Assembly (NCBI GenBank): GCA_028532985.1
Contig: JANCIK010000012.1
Span: forward strand, 2,294,001-2,358,000
Reading direction: 5' to 3'
From: Stropharia rugosoannulata
Taxonomy: Eukaryota > Basidiomycota > Agaricomycetes > Agaricales > Strophariaceae
Length of the DNA: 64,000 nucleotides
Below, in pieces: positions 26,951-38,550 of this stretch. Below the pieces are notes generated by a model that saw nothing but the letters and a program-made list of their open reading frames with translations, was not told the DNA's origin and made no database searches. The first letter of the stretch is position 1. Every line of letters starts with the position of its first letter. The position numbers and the translations under genes were made by a program.

Positions 26951-27739
26951 TCTTGATTTTCTTTCGTTGTTTTACTGGTGTGATTTATCATTAGTGTTTA
27001 CTGCCATATGCTGTATTCTTGTAATGCGATTCGTGAGTCCAACACAGTGCGAATGTTATGGTCATTGGATATCATCCAGCATCCATCTTGTGCTCTTCGG
27101 GTTTACGGTTCGCCAGAGACTGCCTGTCTATGAGGGAGGTTCCATCGGTCCTATGTAGGTGAATGCAGTACGTGCGAGTGACATCCCAGTTCCCCGCCCC
27201 GGCCCCGGCGCTCCGCTCCGTTACATCAACGCACTCCACAAAGAGGCCCGCCCACGCCCTGCGTAGGGCTGCAGAGCGCACATCACTCCGCCATCGCGTT
27301 CGCGACGATATCACGGTGCACTGTGGCCTCGTCCCGCACCCGTGTCCGAACCTTATCTCTGTCCTTTAGTCAACACCTCTCATGCCTGCGCCATGCATGT
27401 TTTGGGACCCGCCTCCACCCGCCCCGCCCCACCACACCCATTCCTGCCCGGTCCGAACCCTACATGTGCATGGGGCCCTCCTGCTTCTGCTACTGCGCCC
27501 AAATCTGTCCTCTTCACGTGCATCCCGTATCCTGCATGAGACTTATATAATACCACAGGAGCTATAGTAACCTGGTGTAAACATAAATGTTTTTGGAAAG
27601 TTAAGCTGGAAGCTTGCAAGAAGCTTGACGACGTGAATATCACCAAGTCAATCTGGCGGAGCTCTAAACACGGCAGGCTCCGTTCGCACGTGATGTAACG
27701 AAAGTGCTGGGTCAACAGCAGTCTTCACTACGGACCCCT
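26951..27739. other. 3' flank of CHAT copy 2 and spacer
   Basis: The first ~150 bases are alignable with the 3' flank of copy 1. The rest is GC-rich with no supported gene. Confidence 0.4.
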
Positions 27740-29880
27740 CTGTAGCTTATGCTCGGCGTGCTTCTGCTTTCAAATTATGGATACTAGCAACTCTAAAATG
27801 TACGGAATGCGATGGGGACACGGAACCTGACCTGGTCAAGACGTATCTGGGTGATGGAGAAGGACGGGACGAGGTGGTGGTACGTGTCAATTTAGGCTGC
27901 TGTCGTTCTTCGCTATACCCTTTGCCCAACTGACTGCTCTGTGTACTCATCAAGGTCTACTACGCATGAGCTGGTCTGTATACCGCTTGCAAGGTACGCG
28001 CTCGTCTGTCACCCGCCTCGGCGCGTCGTTTACGCATTCTTTGTTCGTCTAGCCCGTCATCTCCGTCTCCTTCACTGCCCTCGCTGGCTGCCCTCTGTTT
28101 GTGCAGGTCTTGCTACTTGTAGACCAGTCTGCCTGTGGCCTCTCCTCGACGTCTCTCTCCGCATGGTCGCACTAGTCGTGTCCAACATCCGTCCATCTAC
28201 GCGACCTGCTTAGCCTACCCGCGTCCCTTTCACGACATCACAAAGTCAGCCCGTGTTCGGATAGTAGCTTGATATCACTGGGCGCTGCGCGGCTCACCTT
28301 CAGTCCCTACTACTTCTACCAGTTGACCTTGGTTTCATATACATCCCGCCCTTCTTGGGGTGCCCTCTGTGTGTTTTGGATCCGTTCACTCAAATATTCG
28401 ATTACTCGAGCATGCTGATGGACTACCTGTCTTCACTTTGCCTTGCATCCCCGATGTGCCTCGCCTCCCTGCGATGGACATTTTCCACAGCAGAACGGCG
28501 CGCTTTCCGGGACATCCATGCATGCCTCCCCTTTCGTCCCCTATACATCCCTCCCCGTACACGGTCTGTTCGGCCCGCCCTTTACTTACGCCGTCCGTTC
28601 ATGCATTCATTCTGCGTCCTCAGGCCGTCCCTCCTGCGAGCTCATTACTCCCTTCCGCGGTCTCGCTCTCTCTCACCCGCAAAGACAATGCGCGGCCAGG
28701 TATGCTTCACGCCACACCCGGTTCCATGGATCATATCCGTCCGCGTCCATTTCATCGCGTCACGTTCCGTGGCGTCGCGTTGCATCGTACTACGCGCCGT
28801 TCTGTTTCACGTAGGGCACGGGCACATGAAGGCACTGCGGACTGCGCAAGCGTGCGGTCCTGCGGGTGTCATGTGTGAAGTGGTACGTTATGGAGGGGAG
28901 GCGTGCAGTGGTATGACGTGGGGAGGAGAGGGGCGCAGGCTGTGAAGGCACGGATGGGCGGAGTGTACGCGAGGGTGGGTGGACGGAGGGTGCGCGGTCA
29001 TTGCGGGTGGGAGCAATAGCCGTGGATGTGGGGCGGATACAGGATGCATAAGGGACTTGGGCTCGGTTTGCGTGGACTGATGTGCTCCATTAGCCCGTTC
29101 TCTCGGATCCATCGTCACCCCAGCATACTCGCTCTCCCCGGGGCTTCAGACGCGCCTCCGCCGCAACAAAATACGGGCATTATGCATTCTGCTTTACCCC
29201 ACATTTGCTATCGCAGAGGGAACCCCGTTGGTCGCTTATTGGCTTAATACCCCTAGGCGCCGCGCCTCGTCCTCAGGCCCAGGTCTTAGTACTTCCCCAG
29301 CCGGTCTTGGTCTCATATATATCCCCGCCCGCACCCCTTCGTCCGTCGTGCGTTCCTATCCCGGTCACGCTCCCGCGACGTACATTGACCCTGCTCGCTC
29401 GCGCGCCGCACCCATTACATCGGTTGGTCCTGTTCTGTTCTTCGAATCCCATGCCGCGCATCGCTTGCAGTGCGCAGTGCGCACCACCCCATCAAACTTA
29501 TGCGCACTCTGCTACGAGGAGAGGGGGCGAGAAGGGGAGGGGAGGGAGGCGCGGGATGGATGGGGGTGAGTGGTACCGGTGAAAAAGGGAAGGCGCTGGA
29601 GCTGTGGAGATTTGCGAGCCTGGAGGTGGGGAGACGGGATATACTCGTTGCCTCATTCAGCTCGCAAATCCGGTCTCGCTCGTACGTACCGTTTGGCGTC
29701 CCTCGGAACCCGCGGACCCCGTTCTCTCCTCCCGACCTCGAAGTCCCTTGCTCCAGGCGCGTCCCCTCGATTCTGTCCCACAGCTATACGGTGAATGCAC
29801 TTACTACTCCGACTAGCAGAGGCCAGCGAGGATGGCGAGGCAGATGGAGACCGCGGGGTAGTCTGACAAAGCAAGCATAA
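27740..29880. repeat. Pyrimidine-skewed interspersed repeat, copy I
   Basis: Anchors shared with other copies in the window include TTTGTTCGTCTAGCCCG (28040; compare TTTGTTCGACTAGCCCG at 58580), a CCGCCCTTCTTGGGGT stretch (28345; compare 58858), an A/G-rich GGAGGGGAGGGAGGCGCGGG tract (29535; compare 59750) and CTCGCAAATCCGGTCTCGCTC (29660; compare 59918). The plus strand is rich in C and T. Long open frames occur in several phases but no copy shares an intact one, so the element is treated as non-coding. Its class is unknown. Confidence 0.6.
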
Positions 29881-30599
29881 ACACGCGCCGAGGCGGGCGA
29901 GATACGAGCACCGGAGCACGTACTCGCTATGCAATCACAGAGACGCGCAGAAGGAGAAAGCAGTGAAGACCATAAACTTGTCCTCTCACATAGGCAGGCA
30001 GCACAAAGACGTACCTATCACTCACCCCACTTCATACATCGTGAGCATTGAGCAGGTCCAGTTCCGCGCTTCCCATTCGCCATAGTACTTAGGACTCATT
30101 GCCGCATATTTTTGTACTCCAACTGCACAAGAAATTTTATTGCAAGTTGTCGAGAAGTCCCGGAGGTATTTTACGCAACTTGTAAGTAGGAGGCAGTGAA
30201 GACGAAACGAACATACGTGGCTGTGTAGCTTAGTCTTCGTTGCGCGGGCGGCATTGACCAAGCGCTCCAAAAATAGATAGCGACGACGTCCGTCCCCCGA
30301 CCCGCTCTGAACGTAGAGCATCTCGTGAGTGCGATTCCTGAGACAATCAAAACGGGGAAAGTCCACATATGATACGCATAAATGTCACATAAACATTGCA
30401 CACATGTTCACTGGCATCACTCAGACAGAGTACGGAGAAGACATTTTTGGGCTTCGAGAAAGACGTATGTACATATGGCCTGTGATGTGCACAACTGTAC
30501 GGGTCAGAGCGAGTACAGCTTATTACTTATCTTCAAGAATAAATGCTTATCAAATTATATTGGACTTGACCAGGGAGCACCGTCTCGCTAGTTGCGTCC
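29881..30599. other. Unique DNA between repeat copies
   Basis: The base composition is more balanced than in the flanking repeats. A 114-codon minus-strand open frame (30366-30022) has no recognisable domain and no supported exon partner. No gene could be supported. Confidence 0.35.
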
Positions 30600-33000
30600 A
30601 ACGCCTGTCATCTCCGCGAAATTCCCGCCCTCCCTCCCTCCTCAGCGGGAATCCCCTTGGTCGTATAATAGCTTAATACCACTGGGCGCCGCGCCCCGTC
30701 CTCAGGTGTTAGTAGTCCTCCCGGCCAGTCTTGGTTTCATTTACATCCCCGCCCGCGCCCACCCATCCCTCCTGTGTTCCCCGCGACATACATTTCCGCC
30801 TGTTTGTTCGTGCGCCGCGCCCATCTTATCGCTTGTATCCCGTTTTGTTCGTCGTATCCCGTCCCGCGCCTCGCATCGTAGTGGGCACCGCCCCATCCAA
30901 CCTGCCGGAGTGGGCCACGCGCTTAAGTTCTGCTAGCGCACCGTTTTACGTTCTAGCATACGCGCACTGGTATGACAAGGGAGGGGACAAGGAGGGGGAG
31001 GGATGCGCGGGATGGACGAGGGTGAGCGGTGAGGGCGGGAGGGCGCAGGAGTGGTAGAGGTGACGCGCAGGAGGGATGAGTAAGGTGATCAGGAAAGAGG
31101 GGAAGAGATGAGGAGTTTACCTCGCAATCTGGTCCCGCTTGTGGGCACTACTTGCATCGGGCACGATTATGCGCTGCTCGTAATTCGTGGACCCCGTTCG
31201 TTGCTCTCGACCTCGAGGTCCCATGGCCAACCTGGCTCTCAGATCCCTGCGCTTTAGCCTTCTAAGTGGTGAGATTGTGTACTCTATTTATGTGTCTCTT
31301 CTTTGATCTGCCATCGGGATCGCAATGACTATACATTGAGAGCGGGCGCCTCGGGGGCATTGGGGCACGCGGGCAATGCCGGTCTGGAAGAGTATTTCTG
31401 CACAGCCACGTACGTCTTTTTCTGTCGTTGCCGCCTCTGCACGTCATGTTCGTGCTCTCAAACTCTAGATACCTGCGACACTGAAATGTACGGAATACAG
31501 TGGGTACGCAGAACCTGACCTGCTCACGACGTGTCTTGCGAGGACGAGGAGTACAGGATAGCAAATATGACTTGTTCGCGCGGCTATGGTGGGGAGGAGG
31601 GAGAGGAGAGGAGAGAGTGACTGGATGGGATGCCTGTGGGATGTGCATGGCGTTCCCAACCTAGCTGGTCCTAAGCGCACCCAAATAGCGCTCCTTACAC
31701 CAGCTGGCGTATGGGCTTTTTCTGCCTTTTCTTGGGTGCACCTCCATGCACCTCGCCGTCCCCTCGATGGGCCTTCCACAACGGCCCGGCGGCTGACTCG
31801 CTTTCACGAAAAATCCAGCGTACATCCCCCCCTGCTCCTGCATACCCCATCCTGTACCCGCCTCACCTCACCCTCGATGCACCGCTCTGCCCTCCAGCAC
31901 CTCACAGGCCTCGCATCACATCCAAAGTCCGGCCATCTCCACGACAAAGCCCGCCAGCCCACCCTCTTCCTCTATGACACAGAGGCAGCCCGTGCGCGCC
32001 TAATTGCTCTTTACTGTTGGGCTCTGCAAGCCTCAGGTCTGCAGGCTCGAGTACTCGGGCACGCGGATGTGTGCTGGCCAGCATGCTTTCCCCCGCCTTC
32101 TGAGGACGGCTCATACGACGTCCAAGCAACATACGACGTACATTACAATTACACATCCGACTGCAGTCAGCCGTTTGTGCCTTCATCGTGCGCGCTGCAT
32201 AACCGTGCGCGCTGCTGTCCCTTCACCCAGGCAGCGTCGAGCCAAGCGTCCACAAACTCCTTTCTGGGTTTTACAGACCATTTCCGGTGAGACCATGTCC
32301 ACTCCCTTCGTCCCTAGCCAGTGACCCCCCTCCCGTGCCGTCCTTTCTTGCTCACCCTTCCCCCGGTGTGTTCCCTGCAAAGATATGTGTTCACGCTCGT
32401 TCCGACTATGTCTCGTGAGTCTCTCCCCCCTCTGTCATGTGTAGCTATGTCCTGCATTGCCCTCTGTCCCTCCTCCCCGCCAATTATAAACTGCTCCAGA
32501 GGCTATGTGTAGCTCGACTGGATCGCCTCACGTGCGCTTCTGCTCTCCACAGACATATATTGTATCTCCCACGTTCCTCGACCGGTCCCGCTCCAGAGTC
32601 CATCTTACCCGTCCATCAAGTACATCGCATTAACCTGCCTACACGCTCGCGTGCCCACTCCGACTGTACTATACGTCGTGACTCACTCCCACGGTGCCCC
32701 TTCTATGGTTGTCTGCCTGTTCAATCCGGTACGCCCCAACTATCTTCACTTCCGGCCTCGCCACTCCTGCTCGTCTCTGTGCAGACTCACATATATTGCA
32801 CCCCCTCTCTTGCCAAGCTCTAATTTGCCCTCTCCACTTGAAGGTTGTTCCCTCTACTTTAAGTCACCCCCCGCGGTATCTATTGCCCGCCGGTCACGCA
32901 TCGGTGGCCTATCAAATTTGTATTGTGTTGATTTTTATATATAATCCGTCCACCCTGTAACTTGGATGTATCTATTTCTAAAAATCTCAATTTTTACTGT
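30600..33000. repeat. Pyrimidine-skewed interspersed repeat, copy II
   Basis: This is the same family as 27740-29880. The pair CTTAATACCACTGGGCGCCG (30671) and CTTAATACCCCTAGGCGCCG (29244) shows it directly, and GACGTGTCTTGCGAGGACG (31529) recurs at about 57756 and, changed, at 58252. No intact coding frame is shared. Confidence 0.6.
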
Positions 33001-33025
33001 TGCTTGAGCTGTTTGCACGGAGTGT

Positions 33026-33414
33026 TGTAAGATTGATTATGTCTTTGTGTAAGTGCGAGCGACGACTTGTGTGGTCGTCTTGAGGGTGGTTCAAGGAATA
33101 GGACTATAGAATAAATGATAGACTAGAGTCGGGCGAACTTGAAGAGGTACGGCCGCATGTACTGACTCCAACTGTACTTTGGATGGTAAAACGAGGGTGG
33201 GTCCTTTCTTAACTGCCTAGCTACATGTACACGGCGTCCTTTTATACTGTAAAAGTATGTATATATAAATAAAATATATAACTTCTCCTAACTCCTGAAG
33301 GCCAACCGAGTTCTCTCCAGAATATTCTTGCTATTATGCCCGAAACCTAAAGATATTCCGTGGACCTATACCAAATGGATCTTTTCTGCGCGCACGCAAA
33401 TAGCGCGCCTTACA
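33026..33414 (-). repeat. Solo LTR of the gag-only retrotransposon family
   Basis: This 389-bp sequence starts TGTAAG and ends CTTACA like the two LTRs at 35593 and 38160 and is flanked by the 4-bp duplication GTGT (33022-33025 and 33415-33418). No internal element sequence is attached, so it is a product of recombination between two LTRs. It differs from the other two at about ten sites and in the first ~25 bp, so it belongs to an older insertion or a sister subfamily. Orientation is given as that of the full element. Confidence 0.9.
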
Positions 33415-34517
33415 GTGTATCTGAGCTGTATGAATTACGCAGTGCGCTTGCAACCTCGAGGCGCGCTTCACTAGAAGCTACCCGTGGGAACGTGCGTTGG
33501 TTGGCAGAATAGCAGTGCTGCCCATCATCGCGCTTATACTGACTCCAGGGTCCCTTTTTTGCCATGACCCCTCCCAGGTGCTTGAAAAATATACGTGAAT
33601 CATGTAGATCATTTTACTCTGTATATTTTGATTTGTATTGGTTAGACCCGTTTGGATGGAGGGCTTGTTCAACGTGATGGGTGGGTCCGTATGAGATGAA
33701 GTCCAACGCACACTGTGGAAAATAAAGATAAGGCTAAAGACTACCCCGAAGTAGTTCAGTTCGTTACAAACAGTAGCAGGGGAAATTGAATTAGTAATTT
33801 TTTTGACTACTTAAAAGTAGCCGTGATCACTACCTTTCATAACAAAGTAATACTAATATGGCTACCTACAAGCACATGTACATGCTACCTCAGACAATTT
33901 GAGGAATTACATTTATGTAACCTTGAAGAATACAAGCACGTAGTTTATATAGTTGCATCGATGTAGTAGCCAACTCTACCGAATGGCCACATTTCGAACG
34001 TCAAATCGTTACTCTTAAGTACCTTCAATGGTTACTTGGAGCAGCCATAACCCCTACATCTGGAGATAGGCTTCGGCTCTACCTCTTGACGCATCCAGCA
34101 ACCCCTACATTTCGAGACAGCTCACTCATCACGTCTTGAAGCAGCCCCACGAGTTACATGCGAACGCAGCTCACTTAACAGGTTATGCTTCTAGACTCAA
34201 CGAAGAGTGCTACATCACGAAGCAACTGCACTGAAGCCTCTTGGCGCAAGCCCTTGGGCGCGTACCTTAAAAATACTACCGTATTGGAGCAGATCTTACC
34301 ATGCATTTGGCCTTGCCGTGATGACGCTCAAAAAAGGTGTTATTTTATACTATCGCTACAAACCCAAAGCAACAATTATTTCCCGTATTTGATGCGAGTT
34401 CCGCGCACACGCGCAGAGCGCCTGACTGTGCTTTGAACAGCCGGCGGAACTGCCGTTCTTTCTGGCGTACTCGGAGGTGAAACGCGCGTCTAAAAGTCAA
34501 TCACATCACAAGCGTGT
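33415..34517. other. AT-rich spacer downstream of gene L
   Basis: No gene is supported. Between 33740 and 34060 the motif AGTAGC/GCTACY recurs many times on both strands, as it also does at 55200-55500. The two stretches could be relics of one small AT-rich element, but no clear ends were found. Confidence 0.35.
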
Positions 34518-35592
34518 CTAACGTAATTCAAGCATAATCACCTGTTTGGTATCGCTTCCCAATATCTCCATTTGTTTCGTCCTGCTGCCCGAAGCTTGCA
34601 GCCTGCTTGCTAGGTAATCCTCATAAGAGTAGGAGGCCTGCAATCCATCTTCGTTGTCATCACACATAACCTATTGTATAATATAATTGTATCTAACGCT
34701 TTGAGAAATTTATAACACTTACATTGCTAAAATCCTTTTGCAACAAAGCAACCTCTGTACTCCACAGTTTATCGTTCAACAGGGTCTCGCATTCATCATA
34801 CGCCTTGAAGTAGGCTTCGTTAAGTCGATGAACGGGATGGTACAATTTCCCATGATCACTGCTAGCCATGTGAATCTCCCGCGCGCGATCCAAATCAACG
34901 TGGTAGTCCTGACCAATAATGGTATCAATGACATATGGCGCAAACACTAGATAGCATATGCGTGGCAAAGTGATCCAGTGCTTGTCGATTAGGACACGCC
35001 AGTCTTCTTTGGACATATTCGACACCGTGGCCAGTTCACACACCCATCTGTTAATCAGGCCGATCACCACATTTTGGACAGCTACCCGTGGATGTGATTA
35101 GCATTTCGTGTTAACATCAATGCTTAAGCACGTACAGGACAGGATCCTAGTCAAAAATTTTGTGATGAAAGAATGATGTATGGCGCCGAAGCTGCGCGAT
35201 TGTTAGAGTTACTTTTCTGAAATAATCACGAACGTACTATCCAGACGGAATACCGAACATAACCGCCAACCCCAAGATGTTATGCTCCTCGACTATGAGA
35301 TCAAATCCCTTATTTACGCCTTGTATGCTGTTGAACAGATCGTGGAAGGCATGTACCTTCTCCCCATGTTTGAATGCTGTTTCCGTATCGGCGAGTATCC
35401 ACAAAGGAATGATATGATTTCTAACCACCTGCGTGGTGCGACTACGCAGGTCGGACAGGTCGATGTTTAAGGGATATTCATCCTCAATCTGGGATGGCTT
35501 GTAGTATATTGATTCAAATTCAAATGTCATCGTATAAATGCACTTACGTTTCGAGGTTCTACTTTGAACGTCATAATGGGAGGAAGATCCAA

Positions 35593-35983
35593 TGTAAGTA
35601 TAAGTTTGTTTGTGTAAGTGCGAGCGACGACTTGTGTGGTCGTCTTGAGGGTGGTTCAAGGAATAGGACTATAGAATAAATGATAGACTAGAGTCGGGCG
35701 AACTTGAAGAGGTACGGCCGCATGTACTGACTCCAACTGTACTTTGGATGGTAAAACGAGGGTGGGTCCTTTCTTAACTGCCTAGCTACATGTACACGAC
35801 GTCCTTTTATACTGTAAAAGCATGTATATATAAATAAAATATAAAACTTCTCCTAACTCCTGAGGGCCGACCGAGTTCTCTCCAGAATATTCTTGCCATG
35901 ATGCCCGAAACCCAAAGATATTCCTTCGATCGACCTATACCAAATGGATCTTTTCTGCGCACACGCAAATAGTGCACCTTACA
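35593..35983 (-). repeat. 3' LTR of the gag-only element
   Basis: The 391-bp repeat has TGTAAG/CTTACA ends. On the minus strand it follows the purine-rich tract at 35984-35998. A TATATATAAATAAAAT stretch (35825-35840) lies in its middle. Confidence 0.93.
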
Positions 35984-36015
35984 TCCCATGCCCACTTTAA
36001 ATGCTGAGTTCCACC

Positions 36016-37863
36016 TCAGCGCGGAGTCGGGACTTGGTAGCTCCACATTTGTTCTTGGAATGTCCTTTCATTGCGACGGGCCAACGTTCTCCAAGTGTAA
36101 TGAGCACAATCTCGATGAGAATAATTGACACATGAGCCTCGGGTGCCTGCATCACCGTAATATCCACATTTCTTCCTAGGATACCTGATTCTCCATGAAT
36201 TCAACAGTTTTTCACCTTTATAACCTCGTGTCGATTGATGTCCGGAGTACTGTGTATGCGTGCTGGATTGTCGAGGGATGTTGCAACTATCTTTATCGTA
36301 GCTGTGCTTATGCCGTGACTTGTGTGCGCCACCTTGATCCGGATCCATGCCCTTAGCGTTGTGAGTATCTGTCATCTTCGAGGAGAGTGCGCTCTGGTGG
36401 ACTTCGTGCATTCTTTCTGTACGCTTGGGGCCTGATATAACTTCATTTGAAACCTGCATTAATGGCCTGTCGTGAGTAGTTGCCATTGTTTGATTATGTT
36501 TCCAGCTGCTACACTTGTTCAAATAATTTTCAATGTGTGCACGTTCTGTCGGTTGAAGTAGTTTGCCTGTAAAGTCAGCTGTAGCAGTCGCACTATCGAT
36601 TGCACACGTCTCGGCTTGTTGATCTTGACGATCTCGGGATACGGTACAAGCTAAAACATAGACTTTCTCTTGTTCTTGTTCCGGTCTTGCTGCATCCGGC
36701 GGGTAATCATCTTTGATCCATGAATAAAAGAAAGTGTCGCGCTTCTGTGATACAGGTTTTGTTGGATTTATAATCGCGGTATGTGATGATTTCTTTTGGT
36801 AATTTCCATCTGCAATTTCTTTCGAAATAACCCTGGCCTTTATCTCGAGGTCTGACGGCACTTTCTCTACAGTTTCATTCGCTTTTTCTGGGCTTTGTTG
36901 AAGTCTACTGTCTCGTTGTTGTGTAGCTATGTCTTGACAGGGACGAAGACATGAATCGTTTAAGCAAGATGTATGCAGTGTATTTGTCGTCTGCATGTGT
37001 AATGACCTGTACAGTGTACCGGAAGGCGCTGGCTTTGACAACTGTTCATCAACCTGCTGCGTTACGGAATGCATATCATTGTCGTGCTTGAGGCAGTACA
37101 GCTGCCTGCTTAACTCCGGGCTGGGTGTGCTCTGACCAATGTTGCCTTGAAGTGTCCGCTTCATCCCACCGTCATCCTGCTCGGTTGTTTCTGTATCTGG
37201 CAAGCGGCATGAGATTACGAATGTTGCAGTCTCGTATAACTCCGAAAGGCTGAAAGGATCGTCCTCATGGTGTTTCGGATACTGGAGCTTGAGCTGGGCC
37301 CTGAGCTTGGCTATAAATGGCAAATTAAATCCTGAAATAAACAGCTTGCTCGCCTCCCTGTCGGTTACGCGATTCCGGCACTTGAGGAAATACCAGACTT
37401 TGAAGAATTCTCGGTAATATGCACCAAACTTGTCTAGTGTATCCATAGCCTTGCAACGTTGCCGCACGCTAAGCGTCTCGAGGTCGGCTAGTCTGTACCT
37501 GCGATCATCATCAGACCCTGGATAGAAGCCGTAGACATGTGCCTTGAAGAATTCCCAGTTGTCTTCGCACACCTGAGCTGCATATTTCCATAGCTTGTAG
37601 TCATCTGTCGGTGCATAAAGTACTGTCCATTTAATCATCTGTTCAACTGTTAGATTACATGCTTGTGAGAGCATCTCGAGCTCGTCGAAGAACATATCCA
37701 GATGTGTTGGGATTCCTGAGAACTTCGGTGCTGATGGGTGTGAACGTCTGGGCATAATAGGCAACGTGGGTGCCGTCATTGACGTCATAATTCCCGTGTC
37801 ACTGTGGACGCTTATGCTCAGCTTCCTGTTCAATAACGGTGGCTGTTCGTGTGATGTGCTCAT
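36016..37863 (-). CDS. gag: Gag-like capsid protein of the LTR retrotransposon
   Basis: The single 615-codon frame fills most of the element's interior. Residues ~40-220 match the retrotransposon gag/capsid type widespread in basidiomycetes: APKFSGIPTHLDMFFDELE, a W at VCEDNWEFFKAHVYGFYPG, then a DLETLS...DKFGAYYREFFKVWYFL segment and a helix with KLFISGFNLPFIAKLRAQL. The middle (~240-530) is polar and probably disordered. The last 60 residues are basic and aromatic with a Cys/His group (KKCGYYGDAGTRGSC, NYSHRDCAHY) that is not a standard CCHC knuckle but may bind nucleic acid. By family knowledge such proteins assemble the virus-like particle in which the RNA is copied. There is no pol frame downstream. 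The start ATG lies about 280 bases after the primer-binding site. The frame is intact, which suggests it was functional until recently. Confidence 0.85.
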   Translation of the reverse strand: MSTSHEQPPLLNRKLSISVHSDTGIMTSMTAPTLPIMPRRSHPSAPKFSGIPTHLDMFFDELEMLSQACNLTVEQMIKWTVLYAPTDDYKLWKYAAQVCEDNWEFFKAHVYGFYPGSDDDRRYRLADLETLSVRQRCKAMDTLDKFGAYYREFFKVWYFLKCRNRVTDREASKLFISGFNLPFIAKLRAQLKLQYPKHHEDDPFSLSELYETATFVISCRLPDTETTEQDDGGMKRTLQGNIGQSTPSPELSRQLYCLKHDNDMHSVTQQVDEQLSKPAPSGTLYRSLHMQTTNTLHTSCLNDSCLRPCQDIATQQRDSRLQQSPEKANETVEKVPSDLEIKARVISKEIADGNYQKKSSHTAIINPTKPVSQKRDTFFYSWIKDDYPPDAARPEQEQEKVYVLACTVSRDRQDQQAETCAIDSATATADFTGKLLQPTERAHIENYLNKCSSWKHNQTMATTHDRPLMQVSNEVISGPKRTERMHEVHQSALSSKMTDTHNAKGMDPDQGGAHKSRHKHSYDKDSCNIPRQSSTHTQYSGHQSTRGYKGEKLLNSWRIRYPRKKCGYYGDAGTRGSCVNYSHRDCAHYTWRTLARRNERTFQEQMWSYQVPTPR

Positions 37864-38159
37864 ATCTGTATTGGCTTTTGAAACCTTGTGTGTCTAATGG
37901 GGGTCCGTAGCGTCGCACTGAAGCAGTATTACAGGCTTTTGCTAATAGTCATCTTCTAGTATAACCTAAAGGGGTCTGAACTGGGGAGGTACTTGATGCC
38001 GTCTAGCTTCGGGGATATGTAAAAATAGATGAACTATTCCTTTGTTGGTAATTCCAAATTTGCGTGTGTAAACTCCTGTGCGACTTCTGGGTAACGCTTC
38101 GGCAACTGTGTACTGAGTGTTTCTTCCTTAAACAACCCCCCCTCGCGGTGGGCTCCAGT

Positions 38160-38550
38160 TGTAAGTATAAGTTTGTTTGTGTAAGTGCGAGCGACGACTT
38201 GTGTGGTCGTCTTGAGGGTGGTTCAAGGAATAGGACTATAGAATAAATGATAGACTAGAGTTGGGCGAACTTGAAGAGGTACAGCCGCATGTACTGACTC
38301 CAACTGTACTTTGGATGGTAAAATGAGGGTGGGTCCTTTCTTAACTGCCTAGCTACATGTACACGACGTCCTTTTATACTGTAAAAGCATGTATATATAA
38401 ATAAAATATAAAACTTCTCCTAACTCCTGAGGGCCGACCGAGTTCTCTCCAGAATATTCTTGCCATGATGCCCGAAACCCAAAGATATTCCTTTGATCGA
38501 CCTATACCAAATGGATCTTTTCTGCGCACACGCAAATAGCGCACCTTACA
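38160..38550 (-). repeat. 5' LTR of the gag-only element
   Basis: The 391-bp repeat differs from 35593-35983 at five positions only, each a C/T or G/A change at a CpG. The primer-binding site lies at 38141-38157, next to its inner edge. Confidence 0.93.

Larger units (their letters stand above)
17418..27110 (+). repeat. Segmental duplication, copy 2 (TPR-CHAT locus)
   Basis: This block matches 5940-12860 (see that entry). It is longer because it contains a 1.6-kb insertion at 22203-23798, more upstream DNA between anchors, and more repeat units. Similarity ends about 130-160 bp past the stop codon of the CHAT gene. Confidence 0.8.
35593..38550 (-). mobile_element. Complete gag-only (non-autonomous) LTR retrotransposon
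   Basis: The element is 2958 bp. It has two 391-bp LTRs (TGTAAG...CTTACA), flanked by the 4-bp target duplication CCAA (35589-35592 and 38551-38554). Reading on the minus strand, two bases after the 5' LTR comes TGGAGCCCACCGCGAGG (38157-38141). It matches the expected form of a tRNA-primer binding site, complementary to a tRNA ending GGTGGGCTCCA. A purine-rich tract, AAAGTGGGCATGGGA (35998-35984), lies directly before the 3' LTR. The 2.2-kb interior holds one gag-like frame of 615 codons and no protease, reverse transcriptase, RNase H or integrase. It must therefore depend on another element's enzymes. The LTRs are 98.7 percent identical (five differences), so insertion was recent. It disrupts gene L. 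Confidence 0.92.

Noticed and set aside
28355..32823. Several 100-230-codon Pro/Ser/Arg-rich frames in the repeat blocks
   Set aside because: They arise from pyrimidine-rich DNA with few stops, and none is conserved between repeat copies.
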